Positions 12,832-25,200 of a DNA stretch of 64,000 nt are shown here, piece after piece. Location: assembly GCA_963920525.1 (NCBI GenBank), contig OY986436.1, positions 90,314,496-90,378,495 of the forward strand. Direction: 5' to 3'. The stretch's first letter is position 1. Each line of letters begins with the position of its first letter. Under the pieces are notes generated by a model. That model had not been told where the DNA came from and did no database searches. It saw only the letters and a program-made list of their open reading frames with translations. The stretch is from Dichetophora obliterata (Eukaryota > Arthropoda > Insecta > Diptera > Sciomyzidae). A program made the translations under genes and the position numbers.

Positions 12832-13403
12832 ATAGAAGTGCAAATACAAAAATGTCTTTTCACATGGAAAACCAATCACTGAATGCTAACAATTGAAAAC
12901 TTTTCTCAGTTGTACTGCATATCGAATGATAAACTGAACCTTTATCACGCGTATGCATAATTTTTACTAGTAAATAAAACGCATCCAAATAAAACAATAG
13001 CTTATAAGGGCGATAAAAGAAGGTGTGGCAAATTTTAGCTATGTCTATATTTTTCGCGAAAGTGCAAGCAATAAGCTGACAATACTATATATAATTATAT
13101 ACAATTAAAAGCATATTTTTAAGATGGGTATTTTAATCAAAATATTTCTTTTGGCAATCTGCAAATTTTATATATTAAGGCAAATCTAAGGCAATTTTAG
13201 GAACAACGATATTTAAACTTTTTAGGTAAGGTTAAGGTTCTGGACCACAGGAGCAAGGAGCCCGCCACTAGCGCCATATTCGATGGAACGGTGAACTATT
13301 AACGTGGTTTGTGTCTCAAGTATAGAAAAAATATTCGGTTTGTGTCTACAACATATTCACCAAGCAAATATCATTTCGTTTATGTGTATTAGCACAGAGA
13401 CTA
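12832..13403. other. No gene recognised
   Basis: AT-rich sequence. A less AT-rich patch at 13225-13310 (CAAGGAGCCCGCCACTAGCG) shows no recognisable product on either strand. Confidence 0.3.
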
Positions 13404-13408
13404 CCCAG

Positions 13409-14314
13409 TAAACCAAAGTTTCCGAATTCGTAACGAATTCTTTACGAATTTTTCGAAATTATTCCGAGTTTGGCATCTGAATTCGTTCCAATTTCGTAAC
13501 GAAAATCGTATGGAAGTAGTAACGAATTGGAAGGAATTTTAGTAACGAATTCGTAACAAATTCGTAATGAATTGGAGTATCGTATTCGTAAAGAATTCGT
13601 AACAAATTCGTAATGAATTGGAGTATCGTATTCGTAATGAATTCGTAACAAATTCGTAAAGAATTGATGTATCGATTTCGTAACAAATTTGTAAACAATT
13701 GAATTATCGTTTTCGTAACGAATTCGCAACTAATTCATAACAATTTCTTAACGAAGTGTAGCACCGAATTCGTAACGAAATGAAGCATCAAATTCCCAAC
13801 GGTTTCTTAATGATTTTTGTATCGTGTGTAATACAAAATTAAATAACAATTTCGAATCAAAGTTTGGTTAATCAATCCGCTTAAGATGCCCCAGACTATA
13901 TGTTTCGTACAAGTGACATGCCAAAAATTACAGATCCTTTGCAACTATTGTACTATTATGGAACATATAAAAATGTGAATTTGACATGTCGTTTGTATTT
14001 GCACCTGTAAAAATAAAAATTAGAGCCATCTCTAGTATCATCTGTTTTAAAGAAAAAGTTGTTTAAAACTAAATTATTTTACAAATGGAAAATTATTTAA
14101 AATGTCGCTAAGCTAATGGCTTACCAATTTTTTTTCAACTCGAAATATTTAAAACACCTCACAATTTAAATTTGAAAATTTCATGCCGGAATTCTTTCGA
14201 ATTATTCGGAAATGTTCTGAAATTAATGTTGCGAAATGGTTACGAATTCGTTAAGAATTCTCGAAATAGTTACGAACTAATCGGAATTCAGACAAATTCG
14301 GAAACTTTGCTGGG
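13409..14314. mobile_element. TIR element with CCCAGCAAA ends and AATTCGTAA repeats
   Basis: The left end TACCCAGTAAACCAAAGTTT and right end, read inverted, TACCCAGCAAAGTTTCCGAA flank the element. If TA is the target duplication it fits a Tc1/mariner-like MITE. The left arm holds a degenerate satellite of AATTCGTAA-type units (13430-13760), with a roughly 50-bp unit duplicated at 13560-13640. A second MITE copy (13888-14060) sits inside. Short ORFs over the satellite are repeat artefacts. Confidence 0.6.
13888..14060. mobile_element. Second copy of the 12348-12831 MITE family (partial)
   Basis: It starts ATGCCCCAGACTATATGTTT and contains TGACATGTCGTTTGTATTTG, the inverted counterpart of 12705-12725. 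The right terminus is not clear. Confidence 0.5.
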
Positions 14315-14317
14315 TAT

Positions 14318-15683
14318 ATAACCTGTTTCTTGGTTCTGTAAGTTTTCTCAATGTAGTTCTCACCACATTTTCTCACTTTGACATCATTGTGATCACTGTC
14401 TCTGTAATAAAATGAGAAAAATCGGTGACTCGTCTCGCTTGTTTCAATTCTACTTTGAAAGGAACTCGATAGACCAAGTGTTTATATAAGCGGCGGATAT
14501 ACATCATTATATTATTTATGCTGACAATTACTTGTTTTGATGTTAAACACTTTAACACTTAGTGATGTTCATATTAAATACACAAACCTTATCCACAAAT
14601 TGTAATCCGAGTATTATTTTAATGCGGTTGCCTAATGAAATGATAACATGGAATAAGTTTAATTTATTAAATATTTCAGTTTATGTATTCATTAATTTTT
14701 ACATTGTAGTACGTATTATATTGTTTTAATAATATATTTATAATCTACATGGAAAAATTTAAGTTGATACCTTGTACCCGGTAGAAGTATTTGTAACGTG
14801 GATATATTTATTTCCAAAACTTCATTGAATATGACTGTTGCATAAGCAAGTAAAAATTTTACTCACCAAGTCAGAACATAGTGAGAACTGCAATCGCTTT
14901 ATCAAACGCTTTTAGGCAATTGCACTGTTGCGTGTTCTTCCTTCACATGCTCCTTCGCCTAAATATCGTCACTGAGAGGGTAGCGTCAACAGATCAACAC
15001 GTCAGTGCTAGCAGAGCTAGATTTCATTGCCAAAAAGGTCCACCGGACGCTCAGGAACTATTCTTTAAGTTCCAAATTTAGGTTTCACGTTTTGAGAACT
15101 TTGGTTATATAGTCTCTGCTAAGGACTCGAATACCGGGATCTCGGACTTTTCCAGTCTGAACAGTCCCGGGACTATAAGACCTAAAATCCCGTGATTTTG
15201 GAGATCTCGGGATTGCCACTTTAATTTGACATTCGAGTAAAAATTTTTAATAAAAATTGAGATTTACCTTAAATGTTCGAAAATGATCTGCTTAAAAAAG
15301 CATTTGATTATTTTGTAACAATTCCGCCTACTAGTGTTGATTGAGTCCGAGATATGTTTCTCTTCGGCTGGTAATTTTGCGACCAAAATTCGGTCAAGCC
15401 TAGGGGATGACATCTTAGATGCTTTAGTATTTTAAAGGAAGAGCATATTTTCAAAGTCAGTCAGCCTAACTAACAGTTCAAAGACTTCAGTGATCTCATA
15501 AAATGTACCTTTTTTATGTTAGTATTATGTCAGAAAATATGAATTTAATGAATTATACTATAGACATATAAAATATATCGCTACCTTAATATAGAAAGGC
15601 CCTAACTCATTTTTTTCAAACTACGTTAATAGTTGACCGTTTCACCGAATATGACGCTGCCCGAGTAAAAATAAAAAACTTTT
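14318..15683. other. No gene recognised
   Basis: AT-rich intergenic sequence. A short patch at 15125-15220 has repeated CCCGGGA/TCTCGGGA motifs of unknown meaning. Confidence 0.3.
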
Positions 15684-16302
15684 TTAGCAAAGGCCAAACA
15701 GTGGCCGTACAAAGCCTAATTTTAAATATTTTTCTCGGCCGTACGAGGGTCGTACAAGGGTCGTTTGTAGGACTTTTTGGTCAATCAGCGGCTGTACAAC
15801 GGGCGTACAGAGGCCGTTTTTCTCTGAAATATAGTCTCGGCTGTACAACGGCCACACAAAGGCCGTTTTTCAATAATCTCCGCTGTACAACGGTCATATA
15901 ACGCAGCTTTTCAATTGGAGCATCATGGAAAAAAAAAATAAATTAATGTAAAACTAATGAAAAACATTTTTGAATAAATTTTTTGTATTTAATTTATCTT
16001 TTTTTTTATTACAATTGGTTGTAATCAGTTAAAAAGATTATACTGTTTTAATTGAGAATTTAATGGGGCATTGTATTCAAACAACTAACTTCATATACAA
16101 AAAATGTTTTGCGCCACACACAAGTTGCAATACTATTAACATCGCCTAGTGGGGTTTGTTTTTATACGTTTGTTGAATAACAGCTTTGAAAAATTTGGAG
16201 GCAGCTGTACTGCGGCTGTACTGCGGCCGTACTGCGGCCATACAACTTAATTTAGGCCTTGTACGGCCGTTGTTTGACCCAACTTTCGGCCGCTGGGCTT
16301 TT
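15684..16302. mobile_element. MITE with GGCCGTACAA-type repeats in both ends
   Basis: The left end (AGCAAAGGCCAAACAGTGGC then CGTACAA) and inverted right end (AGCCCAGCGGCCGAAAGTTG ... ACGGCCGTACAAGGCC) form an imperfect terminal inverted repeat. The left arm repeats variants of CGGCTGTACAACGG several times (15735-15895); the right arm repeats CTGCGGCCGTACTGCGG. It has no credible coding sequence. Confidence 0.6.
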
Positions 16303-16338
16303 TGGATTATTTTTAGGCCATCTTTGACCTATGTATTG

Positions 16339-16480
16339 CATATTTAATTTTCAGATGATTCGGCTGAATAGTTTTCGTTTTTTCTACAACATCATGCCGA
16401 AAAAAGTAGTTTCGAGATAAATGAGTACAAAGAGAATAAAGGAAGACGACACACTGTGGCTCCATACCAATTTCATAAAA
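16339..16480 (+). repeat. Dispersed repeat, copy 1
   Basis: The sequence around TTCAGATGATTCGGCTGAAT and AAAAAAGTAGTTTCGAGATA is repeated in the same orientation at 25441-25600. Function unknown. Confidence 0.6.
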
Positions 16481-17139
16481 ATTCTAGGCCTTAAACAATG
16501 CCGTTTTGATAAATAAAACTTACGAATGATAAGCAATCCAAATACTTGTACGACACGATTAGGGACAACTATTGATGTAATAATTGCTAGAAATACCGAT
16601 GACATTAGATCCATATAATATAAGTTATTATTTCCATAATAATAATTGAAATTATTAACAAAAATAACTAAAAATTAATGTAAAATAATAATGCAAGGTA
16701 ATAAAATTTACTGGTGGAAATATTATTTTTTTAGCTAACTTTATGGTATTTAAAATTTTTTAATTTAAAAATTTTTTATTAAGAAAACTTTAAATTATCA
16801 AACCAATGAAACTGCGAAAAAGCTTCGCTTCTCTCGTGTTTCAAACGACGCATTTGTTATTTTTAGATTTACATTTTTCACACCCTTTCATATGACATAC
16901 ATATCATTTATCTGCAAAAATAAATTCGTTTAGACAAAAAACTCAAAAAACAGTTTCTATCATTAAAAATTATAGGCATGGATTTTTTGGCTTAAATTTA
17001 TTTTTTTAAAAATGTTATGATTATATTTTTTATAAGGGTAATACAGCTTTCAAATTAATTTTTATAGAAAAATTTCCTACATATCTCTTACCAATCAATA
17101 GCTATAAATAAATATATATTTTCAAACCATTTTATTAAC

Positions 17140-17700
17140 ACTGGTTTACAAATTTCATTTTTGAAGAAATACCAAGAACGGCATATGCATATTTATGCGG
17201 GCGTGCTAATTAAGACCACTGAATACAAATATTGCTATAATTTTTTTTTCATTTATGATGTTTTTTATATAACGGTACTATTGTGAAAAATATTGTGAAT
17301 TAAGTAATTTTTCAATTTTTCTACTTACGCCATAAATGAAATGTTTATTCGAAATATTTTCATTACTTGCACTTTTACGTTATTATGAGAAAATTGAGCT
17401 TTGATGAGTTATAACTTTATTACCATTTTCTTCTCGATCGAAATAAACAATGTATAGATGGAAAGGTAATTAATTCACCTATCAAACAATATGCTTTTTC
17501 TGTGAATCGAACAGATAGTTTTAGCTACAAATGAAGCCATGCCATGTAAACCACAAGAGTACCGCTATCTAAGAAACCTCACAAATTAAAAAATAAATGA
17601 TTGCGATATGTGTGTTAGGAAGGTTCGAACTAACATACCCACATATATGCCGTTCTTGGTATTTTTCTGCTGTAAAGCAGTGTAATATACATACGCTAAG
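17140..17700. mobile_element. TIR repeat, copy 1
   Basis: AAATACCAAGAACGGCATAT near 17168 is inverted at about 17645-17672. The interior (17290-17660), with TAGTTTTAGCTACAAAT and CTCGATCGAAA, is repeated at 41530-41880. Non-autonomous. Confidence 0.55.
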
Positions 17701-18840
17701 AACAAAAGCTGTCGTAAATATTGTAGTAATTATAATAAATGGAGGAATAAACAAATGAGCAGAAACAAATTTGAAACTGGTGACCCATGATCTGAAATAT
17801 GAGCGTTAAAAAAAATTAAATTTTGCTTTCCGAAAAATGCTAAGCCGTGAGAGATACCATAAGGTGCTTAAAATAAATGTTAAGGATGACAACGTAATGG
17901 ACATTTCACTCCTGTGAGAATCACATTAAGGGCTATAACAGCTATGAACTGTTTTCGGCAATTTTCTTCATATGTTGAGTTTTTTGTGTTACTGAACAGG
18001 CTTACTGAAAGGGGGTGGACATGTTTGGAAGAAATGTTGGCAGGATTAATAATAGAACCAGCTCATACATTTTATTTCTTTAGGTGTTAATTCGCGAGAG
18101 ATATAAACTTTATTGAATAAATTTTTGCCAAGCAAATCTTCTAGTGAAGCTACGAAGTGACAAACCTTGTGTTAATTTTTATGTAATAATAGGAAGGGGT
18201 TTATGTTGTGTTTGCATTCAAGTTCACAAACTGCATCGCCACAAAAATTGCAAACGAGTACTGCCATCTACGCTATGTATCTTTAATGTTCTGTTTTTCA
18301 AATCTAAGCTAAAGTGCCTTAACACACGTTAAGTTAGTGTCCATTTTTGTTCACTGCTTTACAGACAGTTGGTCGAATTTCGACAAAGGCGATACTAGTT
18401 TGATTTAATTCATTACATACAAGGGCAAATTATTTTGGAACAATTGCACCTTACGTCCCTTTTTTAGGACTTTATTACCATATCGTTAATTTCTTTTTTA
18501 AGCTTTGTTTCCCTTTTAAGTTGAAATAAGGCCAATTTAGTAAATGTGGTCTTATTTCAATTGGAAAAGGATATAATGCCATTTTGGTCTTATTACCTTT
18601 GACCTTATTTCACTCCCCCTTATATTTTTACTAAATCCAAATTTCATTTGATAGAAAGAAACTCTTTTCTCAGTGTATTATGTCAGCGATGTTATTTTTA
18701 AAAAATACATTTTTTGATATGTATGTAATTATTATGTTCTTGAAGCATATATTAAAACATCATTTTCCCATTTTGTATCTTTGTCTTCGGCATAAAAGCG
18801 GAAGCTACCTTAATTACCTTCCAGCAAAAAACAATATATG
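17701..18840. other. 3' flank of B3GLCT, no gene recognised
   Basis: AT-rich. Two short ORFs here are not recognisable. CTTATTTCA/TAAGACCAAAAT-type motifs recur at 18520-18620 without clear structure. Confidence 0.3.
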
Positions 18841-18847
18841 AAATGCA

Positions 18848-18853
18848 TTTATT
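18848..18853 (-). promoter_or_regulatory. AATAAA polyadenylation signal of B3GLCT
   Basis: The minus strand reads AATAAA about 48 nt downstream of the B3GLCT stop. It is a canonical hexamer at a plausible distance and the first one after the stop. Cleavage would be expected near 18820-18840. Confidence 0.65.
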
Positions 18854-18900
18854 TTTTAATTGTGTTTTGTAAAATATTTTGTTTTCATTCAAAGATTATT

Positions 18901-19221
18901 CTAAAGATCGATGTGTTTATCATTTGAATGAAGCGCAACATTCAATAATGGAAGTTGCTGGGCAGTTCCAATTCTGTTTATCTCATCATTGTCCTTGACT
19001 TTCGGCTGCATTTCGACATTTCTTCGGTGACGTTCACGGTTTGGTTTCTTAAGAAGCACTTGTTTCTGTTGAAACGGCAAAGTTTCCAGTTCAATCATTT
19101 TTCTATCATCAGTTCCAAACCATTCCTCATAGACTGCCTCGGGGTTAAGCTGCCAAAACTTATGAAATGAAATTGGTTTCTCAACTTTCAACAGTTTGTA
19201 ATTGTAGTCATTTGGCCTTGC
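18901..19221 (-). CDS. B3GLCT: B3GLCT last exon, ends HIDL
   Basis: The exon begins [20 protein letters not shown] and [16 protein letters not shown], matching the conserved C-terminus of the family. About 70 further residues, basic and poorly conserved, end NDKHIDL at a TAG stop. Human B3GLCT ends REEL, a KDEL-like signal, so HIDL may serve the same role; this is an inference. The acceptor is TTCTGTGTAG. The AATAAA at 18853-18848 lies about 50 nt past the stop. Confidence 0.92.
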   Translation of the reverse strand, partial: ARPNDYNYKLLKVEKPISFHKFWQLNPEAVYEEWFGTDDRKMIELETLPFQQKQVLLKKPNRERHRRNVEMQPKVKDNDEINRIGTAQQLPLLNVALHSNDKHIDL

Positions 19222-22200
19222 CTACACAGAAAAAAGTTAAAAATTGTTCATTCAATTTATAAAGGTAATTAAGAAAACGTGTGTTAATCAACTAAGTGCT
19301 TAAATACTTTAAATCATTTTGAATTTAAGGCATTGCTTAAATTTACATTAAATCTTAAAATTTTTTAAATTATAATTAAGTATATGAAAATCAGCATACC
19401 TGATGAAATCTCGACGAGTGAATGGCTTTTATTTGAAGTGTGTGTAAACACGAGCCTAAAACCATATCATCAGGAGCAGTTATGGACGGACAAGTGCAGT
19501 GCTTCAGAATTTTCCTGACAACCGGCAGACTCAGTGCAGTTCCACCGCCTCCGGTTATATAATTAAATCCATCCTTTGCATGCAATCTATAACCATAACG
19601 TTCACCAAGGTAAATATTCTCTATGGAATTGAAGCAACCTAAAATATCCCTGACACCAGCTACACTGCAAGATGAAGTTCCAGCACCACAGGACCATTCA
19701 CGAAGGAATACCAAAAAATTTTAAATTTTATTTAAGTTGGAAAACTTAGTTAATTTTAATGCGTTGCGTTGATGAGAGCAGAAGAGAGTATTAAATGGTA
19801 TAATCAACTAAAGAAAAACGGATATTTTTATAATTGAAATCTGGCTGCAGCCGACTACCCCTTCCCTACACCGCTGTTGAGTATGGTTTAGTGCGGATGC
19901 AAAGAACTGTGTATGTGCATGTGACTACAGTGGAAGTAATCCATGTAATGAAACCGATAACCATACAAATAAAATAAAAAATAATGTTTTTCTTGTTTTA
20001 TTGTGCAAATTGAAACGAAATTGGAAAATTCAACTTAATCAGTGCGAGCTGAAAAACGAGTGGATGGGGGAATGTGAGAATGTGATAGCCAACATACTAA
20101 CCTGAGCAACGTGTCATCATCTGAGAGGAATAGCCACAGAATGGCCTGATTGCGTTTGTATCGATTCATCCTCTCGATATCTTTTAAGGCTAATTTCAAT
20201 ATAGATAAAGTTTTGGCACAATGGCCCGTGTCTGCGTTCGGAACATCAGTGGCAATGGTTGGGATATCTCTATCTGCATAAAACATAAGCCAGAAAAGTC
20301 AAGAATGAGGTTTCAACATAAACATACCAACACGTATATAACACAAATAAAAGAACATTTACTCGCACATGTGATTCGAATCGGTGTGTTTGAAATATCA
20401 AATATGCGTGAGTGTGTGTGTGGGCGAGTGCTTGTGTGTGACTTTTTGCAAGGTGAGTTGGTAAATGTTACGATCTAAGGGTGATGTCATCATATGTGGC
20501 ATAAAATTAATTATTGGCTTAGATTTAAAGGCAATGTTCTAGAGGAAGAGCACAAAAACCGAAAGAAAATAATACTGCAAAGTACCTGTTACATCACTGA
20601 AGTAACGTTTATGAACTGCAAATCGGCCCCAAGTATTTTCAATAGCTGGTATACGTTCCTCATGAAATTTTTGACATGTCTTAATTGCAAAATAGATGGA
20701 ATCTCTTCTAACCGATGGCTGCATTTAAAGAAGATTGAACAAAATTGTAGAAAAGAGACATTTTTTAATGTAGTCAATATTAATTAATCAGCAATGCAAG
20801 CCCTAAAAATAGAGTAATTGCTCAATATTATTAAGCAACTATGCAAAAAAAAAAAAAAATGTAAAAAAATTCCATAAACTCAACAATAATATTATAGTAA
20901 TACAATGCTGTGTTTTTTGAAAATGCATTGGGAAAATTTAAAATAACCTGTATTTTTAATAATAAAAAACTGTAACCCTGAACACCGAAGCAACTAGAAT
21001 TTTATTAGTATTTATTTTTATTCCATTTATTAATATGAAAATAATTAAAAAACTCATATACAAAAACATGAATAACATTTGATTTTGTTGAACATTGAAT
21101 ATTAATTGTCAGAATTCTAAAACCGATAAAAAAATATCAAAACAAATCTCGTTTTGTTGAAAAACGAAATTATCACAAAAGTTAAAGCGTTTCATGTTTA
21201 TAAAAAAAATTCTTATCGTCTCTCTTGTAAAGTCGAAGTGTGTTTGCTGCAATGGTATAATATACTTTGTTCTTATATTGAGAGTTTTTGCGAGAGTAAT
21301 ATCAATAAATATATATTTTAAAAATATAAGTAATTAAAAACTCAATTCAAACATAATGTAATATTTTTTTTGTAAGATAATTACCAAGATTTGAACAGTA
21401 AAAGCTTATAATATATTTGAGTGTAGGGAATGTACGCTCAACAGTATCTTGAGTGTCAGGAGTTTCATGAACAATGTTCGACAAGTTGTACAGCACATAA
21501 TGCAAATATTAAACGGATTTGAGATAAAAAAGTGAGCGGTAGTCCACATTCTGCGACGAAACCCGCATAAATATTTTTTATATCCACTGCGAACGTTTCC
21601 AATGAAATTTTTTTTTAGCAATTATATCAGAGATAGGGTCTAGTTGATCATATTTTATTCTCCTCTCAGTTTTATTAGCGGTTTTATGTTTACGCAAGAG
21701 GTGGCTACACAAATTACCGACGTGGTCATATTCATATTATAATGATAAATTTTACACATGTATATCACTTTATCGTTTTCTCGCACAAAAGAATGAAAGC
21801 AGCGCACAAAGTTGCACTAATTTTTCTACCCATGCACAATGGTGGTTTTTCCACATTTTGCGGCATAAACTCATAACTTTTTTATTGATAGTATAATCAT
21901 AGTATAGTATATATAATTACCTTTGTTGGCAGCAAAAATGGGCGGCACGGGTTAAGTGCCACGCCTTCTATCACAATAGGCGTATGTTCAACATGGGGTG
22001 CTTGGTGAACATATTCACTCGCGCTCAAAAAAAAAAAGCCGAGTTAATAATTTGAAAACTAATATTATTTTTCTTGAATTATAAAACAGTGTGCCAAAAC
22101 CATAAATAAACTAGCACATCCAAACTTTATAGAAATTCTTAAAGAAGGACATGTTGAAAGTCCGTCGCACTTGATTTGACCTCTCATCACAATTTTTTTC

Positions 22201-25200
22201 AACATATTTTTAAAGTTGAAGTGTTTGAATTTTGTTGTGCCGACATTAATTGCATTTTTACAGCCATTTGGCCTATTGAACATGAAAAATGAAATGCACT
22301 TTTTTCGATAGAATTTGACGTTAAATAAGGCTATTTAAAAAGATTTGATGAAATAGGAGCGCTTGTATGGTAGCAAACATTAATTACATACGTTAAAATT
22401 GCCGCCATTAAGCAAATTCTTAACCGATTTCGATGTTATTAAGTTAAATGGAAAGGCATATTCACGTGCAATTAATTTTTGCGAAAATGCAAATGGCATT
22501 AATGGAATATTATTTAATTAAAATTTATAGAAATTGATCGATTTCGGTCAAAGTCATTTGTAATTGAACATTTGGTTGTGAGAATAGCCACTTTTCAGTT
22601 AAAACACTAGTTTCTGGCGAAGCAAAAAACTCGTTTCATTTCTATGGTGCATTTCGACAAAATGTAGAACACCAATGAATATTGAAATAAATAAAGAAGC
22701 AACTAGAATAGATAGGCAACCTTGGTAAAGTTGATGGCGGTGATCTATAAATAGCCTACTGCTTTAAAGCAGCCATACAATTCAAAAGAATGAATTCCTA
22801 AATCTGTGAAGTTCTTACAAATTTAAGCAGTGAGTTGATCACAGCTTAACCACTTAAAGACTACTGAAGAGGAAAATGTAGCGATTTCCGAAACAGACTG
22901 TCTAGTCAGCTAAGTGAATGACTCTATACAGAGTTGTTGTTTTTGCCTTTTTAAAAGTTTACTTGATCTAAGGCTCGCAATTTAATTCATGTATTAATTT
23001 AATAGATCATAAAAACTAATTAATTATAAAAACACCATTTTTTTTAAGCTAAAAAAAGTACAAGAAATTGCTTCGCTACACGCTTCATTTTATATTGTAT
23101 CGAATATCTTTTTACATAAACTTTTTTACGTCAAATTCAATTGAAAAAAGTTAATATATTTTTTTTGCAATAGGCCAAATCGCTGTAAAAATGCAATTAA
23201 TGTCGGCACAACAAATTTCGAACACTTCAACTTTAAAAATATGTTGAAAAAAATTGTGATGACCTTGAGAAGTCAAATCAGGTGCGATGGTCTCTCAACG
23301 TGTTCTTCTATAAGAATTTTAAAAAAGTTTGGATATGCTTGTTTATTTATGGTTTTGGCACACTGTGTTAAAATTCAAGAAAAAAATACCAGTTATCAAA
23401 TTATTAACTGGGTTTTTTTTTAGCGCGCGTGTATATTGCGTTGTAAAATTGAATTATATGGATCTTCGTGGTAAAAGTTGTGGTAAGAGACCCCCACTTC
23501 CCTTCCAAAAATGATTTTTTTCTCTCACAATAGGTCTGTTCCCGTACTCGATTCAAGTAGCTTCAAGTTGCTTGAAAGCGTTATTTTACAAATTTTTAAA
23601 GTTCGAGAGAGAGGAATAACATGCAAAATTACACTCTCTAATCTATTACAATTATTTGAAGTTAGTACGGGAACAGACCTAATATGTTTGGTCACTCATC
23701 CGAGACCAGAATCAAGTAACGCATTTTCTATTTGGAACGAAAATAAAAACAAAAGTTTTTCATATATTTCTTGTATAACATAGATAACATAACATTAATT
23801 TCACATAATATTAATAAGGAAAAGATATATTCGACTAGCTTCGTTTCATCACCGAGGTCGTGAAGTGCGACTAACCAACGGTAATTGTGTTTGTGGTCCA
23901 TCTGCTGATGCGACTGACACGATTAAAGTACAGTTTTAAATAGAATCAAAAAGATTCGTATTTTGTGATGGCGTTATAAATCTAACGATCCTTTTCACTG
24001 AGGATTCTTCTTGAGCTAGGGAAGCCTAGTTTTCGGAGTAACTTAAATAAAAAAAAAGAAAAGATATAAAAATATCTTTGTTTTAATTCAACCAAAAAAC
24101 TTTATTAGAAATTATTAACAACTGAAGTTAAAGTAAAAAGCAAAATATCGGAAAGCAATTAACGTCTGATTATAATATGGCTTAATTGAACACAGGGCCG
24201 CCCACCTTTTCTTGGCTTTACGTCATAACCAGGACTCCTAGTCATTTCGATGACATGTCATCTTATTCTGCTGTTTCTGAAACATTTCCTGCTTATATAA
24301 ATCATCCGTTTATGTTTCCTAAATTCCAAATATGAAAAGTTTTTAGAATATTTTTTCGTCATTTTTCATCGTTTTTAGTTTTCAGGTCATTTTTACTAGA
24401 TTTAAGGCATTTTTTTATCATATTTAGAGATTTTTAAGTTATTTTATTGTTATTTTTGGACGTTTTTAATTTTTAGAGCATTTTTCGGTTTTTTAGATCA
24501 GTTTAGTGTAGTTTTTAAATAATTTTTTTGTTTTTTCTCGTACTAAAAAATGTCAAAATGCAAATTTTTATACATATTCTTTTAACACTAGAGTCCTTTC
24601 AATCAAAAACATTACCTTTCGACAAAGGAGTAGCTTTGTTTATAGACTTCGATGAAAAAAAAGCTCTGCGCATGGTGAAACTGACGAAAGGGTATGTAGA
24701 AAAATGAAACAAGTGTTAGATAAAAACTCAGGATATGCTACTATAAAATAAATTTTTATTTAGTCATGTTTGCTATTTGCAATTTTTTAAGGCAACATTT
24801 TTTTAGTTTATTTTTTGTGCAATTGTTTGCATTTTTTTTTTTTGGTAATTTTTGTCAGTTTTTAGGTAATTTTTGTCATTTTTTAAAGTTATTTTTTTAA
24901 ATTTTTTTGGTCATCAAAATTTGAGCTCTATGTCATAACTAATTACAATTTCCGCATTTAACCAATTTTTATACCTTCGCTTGAGGCAGGCTGGTGGTCT
25001 AGCGCTCGAAAATTTAAGGCATTTTTGGTATTATTTTTAAAGGTTTAAATAATAAACAACGTTATTTAAACTTTTAAGGTATATTGAAAAACTTATTCAT
25101 CATAAAAAAATTTATTTTGGCAATTTAAGAAATTGTTGATAATGTTCAAAATGACGCTCAATGAGACCCTCTTAAAGAAAAGAGGACGAAGCGGTGTCGT

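Noticed and set aside
13442..13729. Two overlapping ORFs with repeated residues
   Set aside because: They are translations of the AATTCGTAA satellite.
22065..23423. Two similar ORFs as a duplicated gene pair
   Set aside because: They are mirror-image reading frames in the inverted arms of one TIR element, with no recognised domain.
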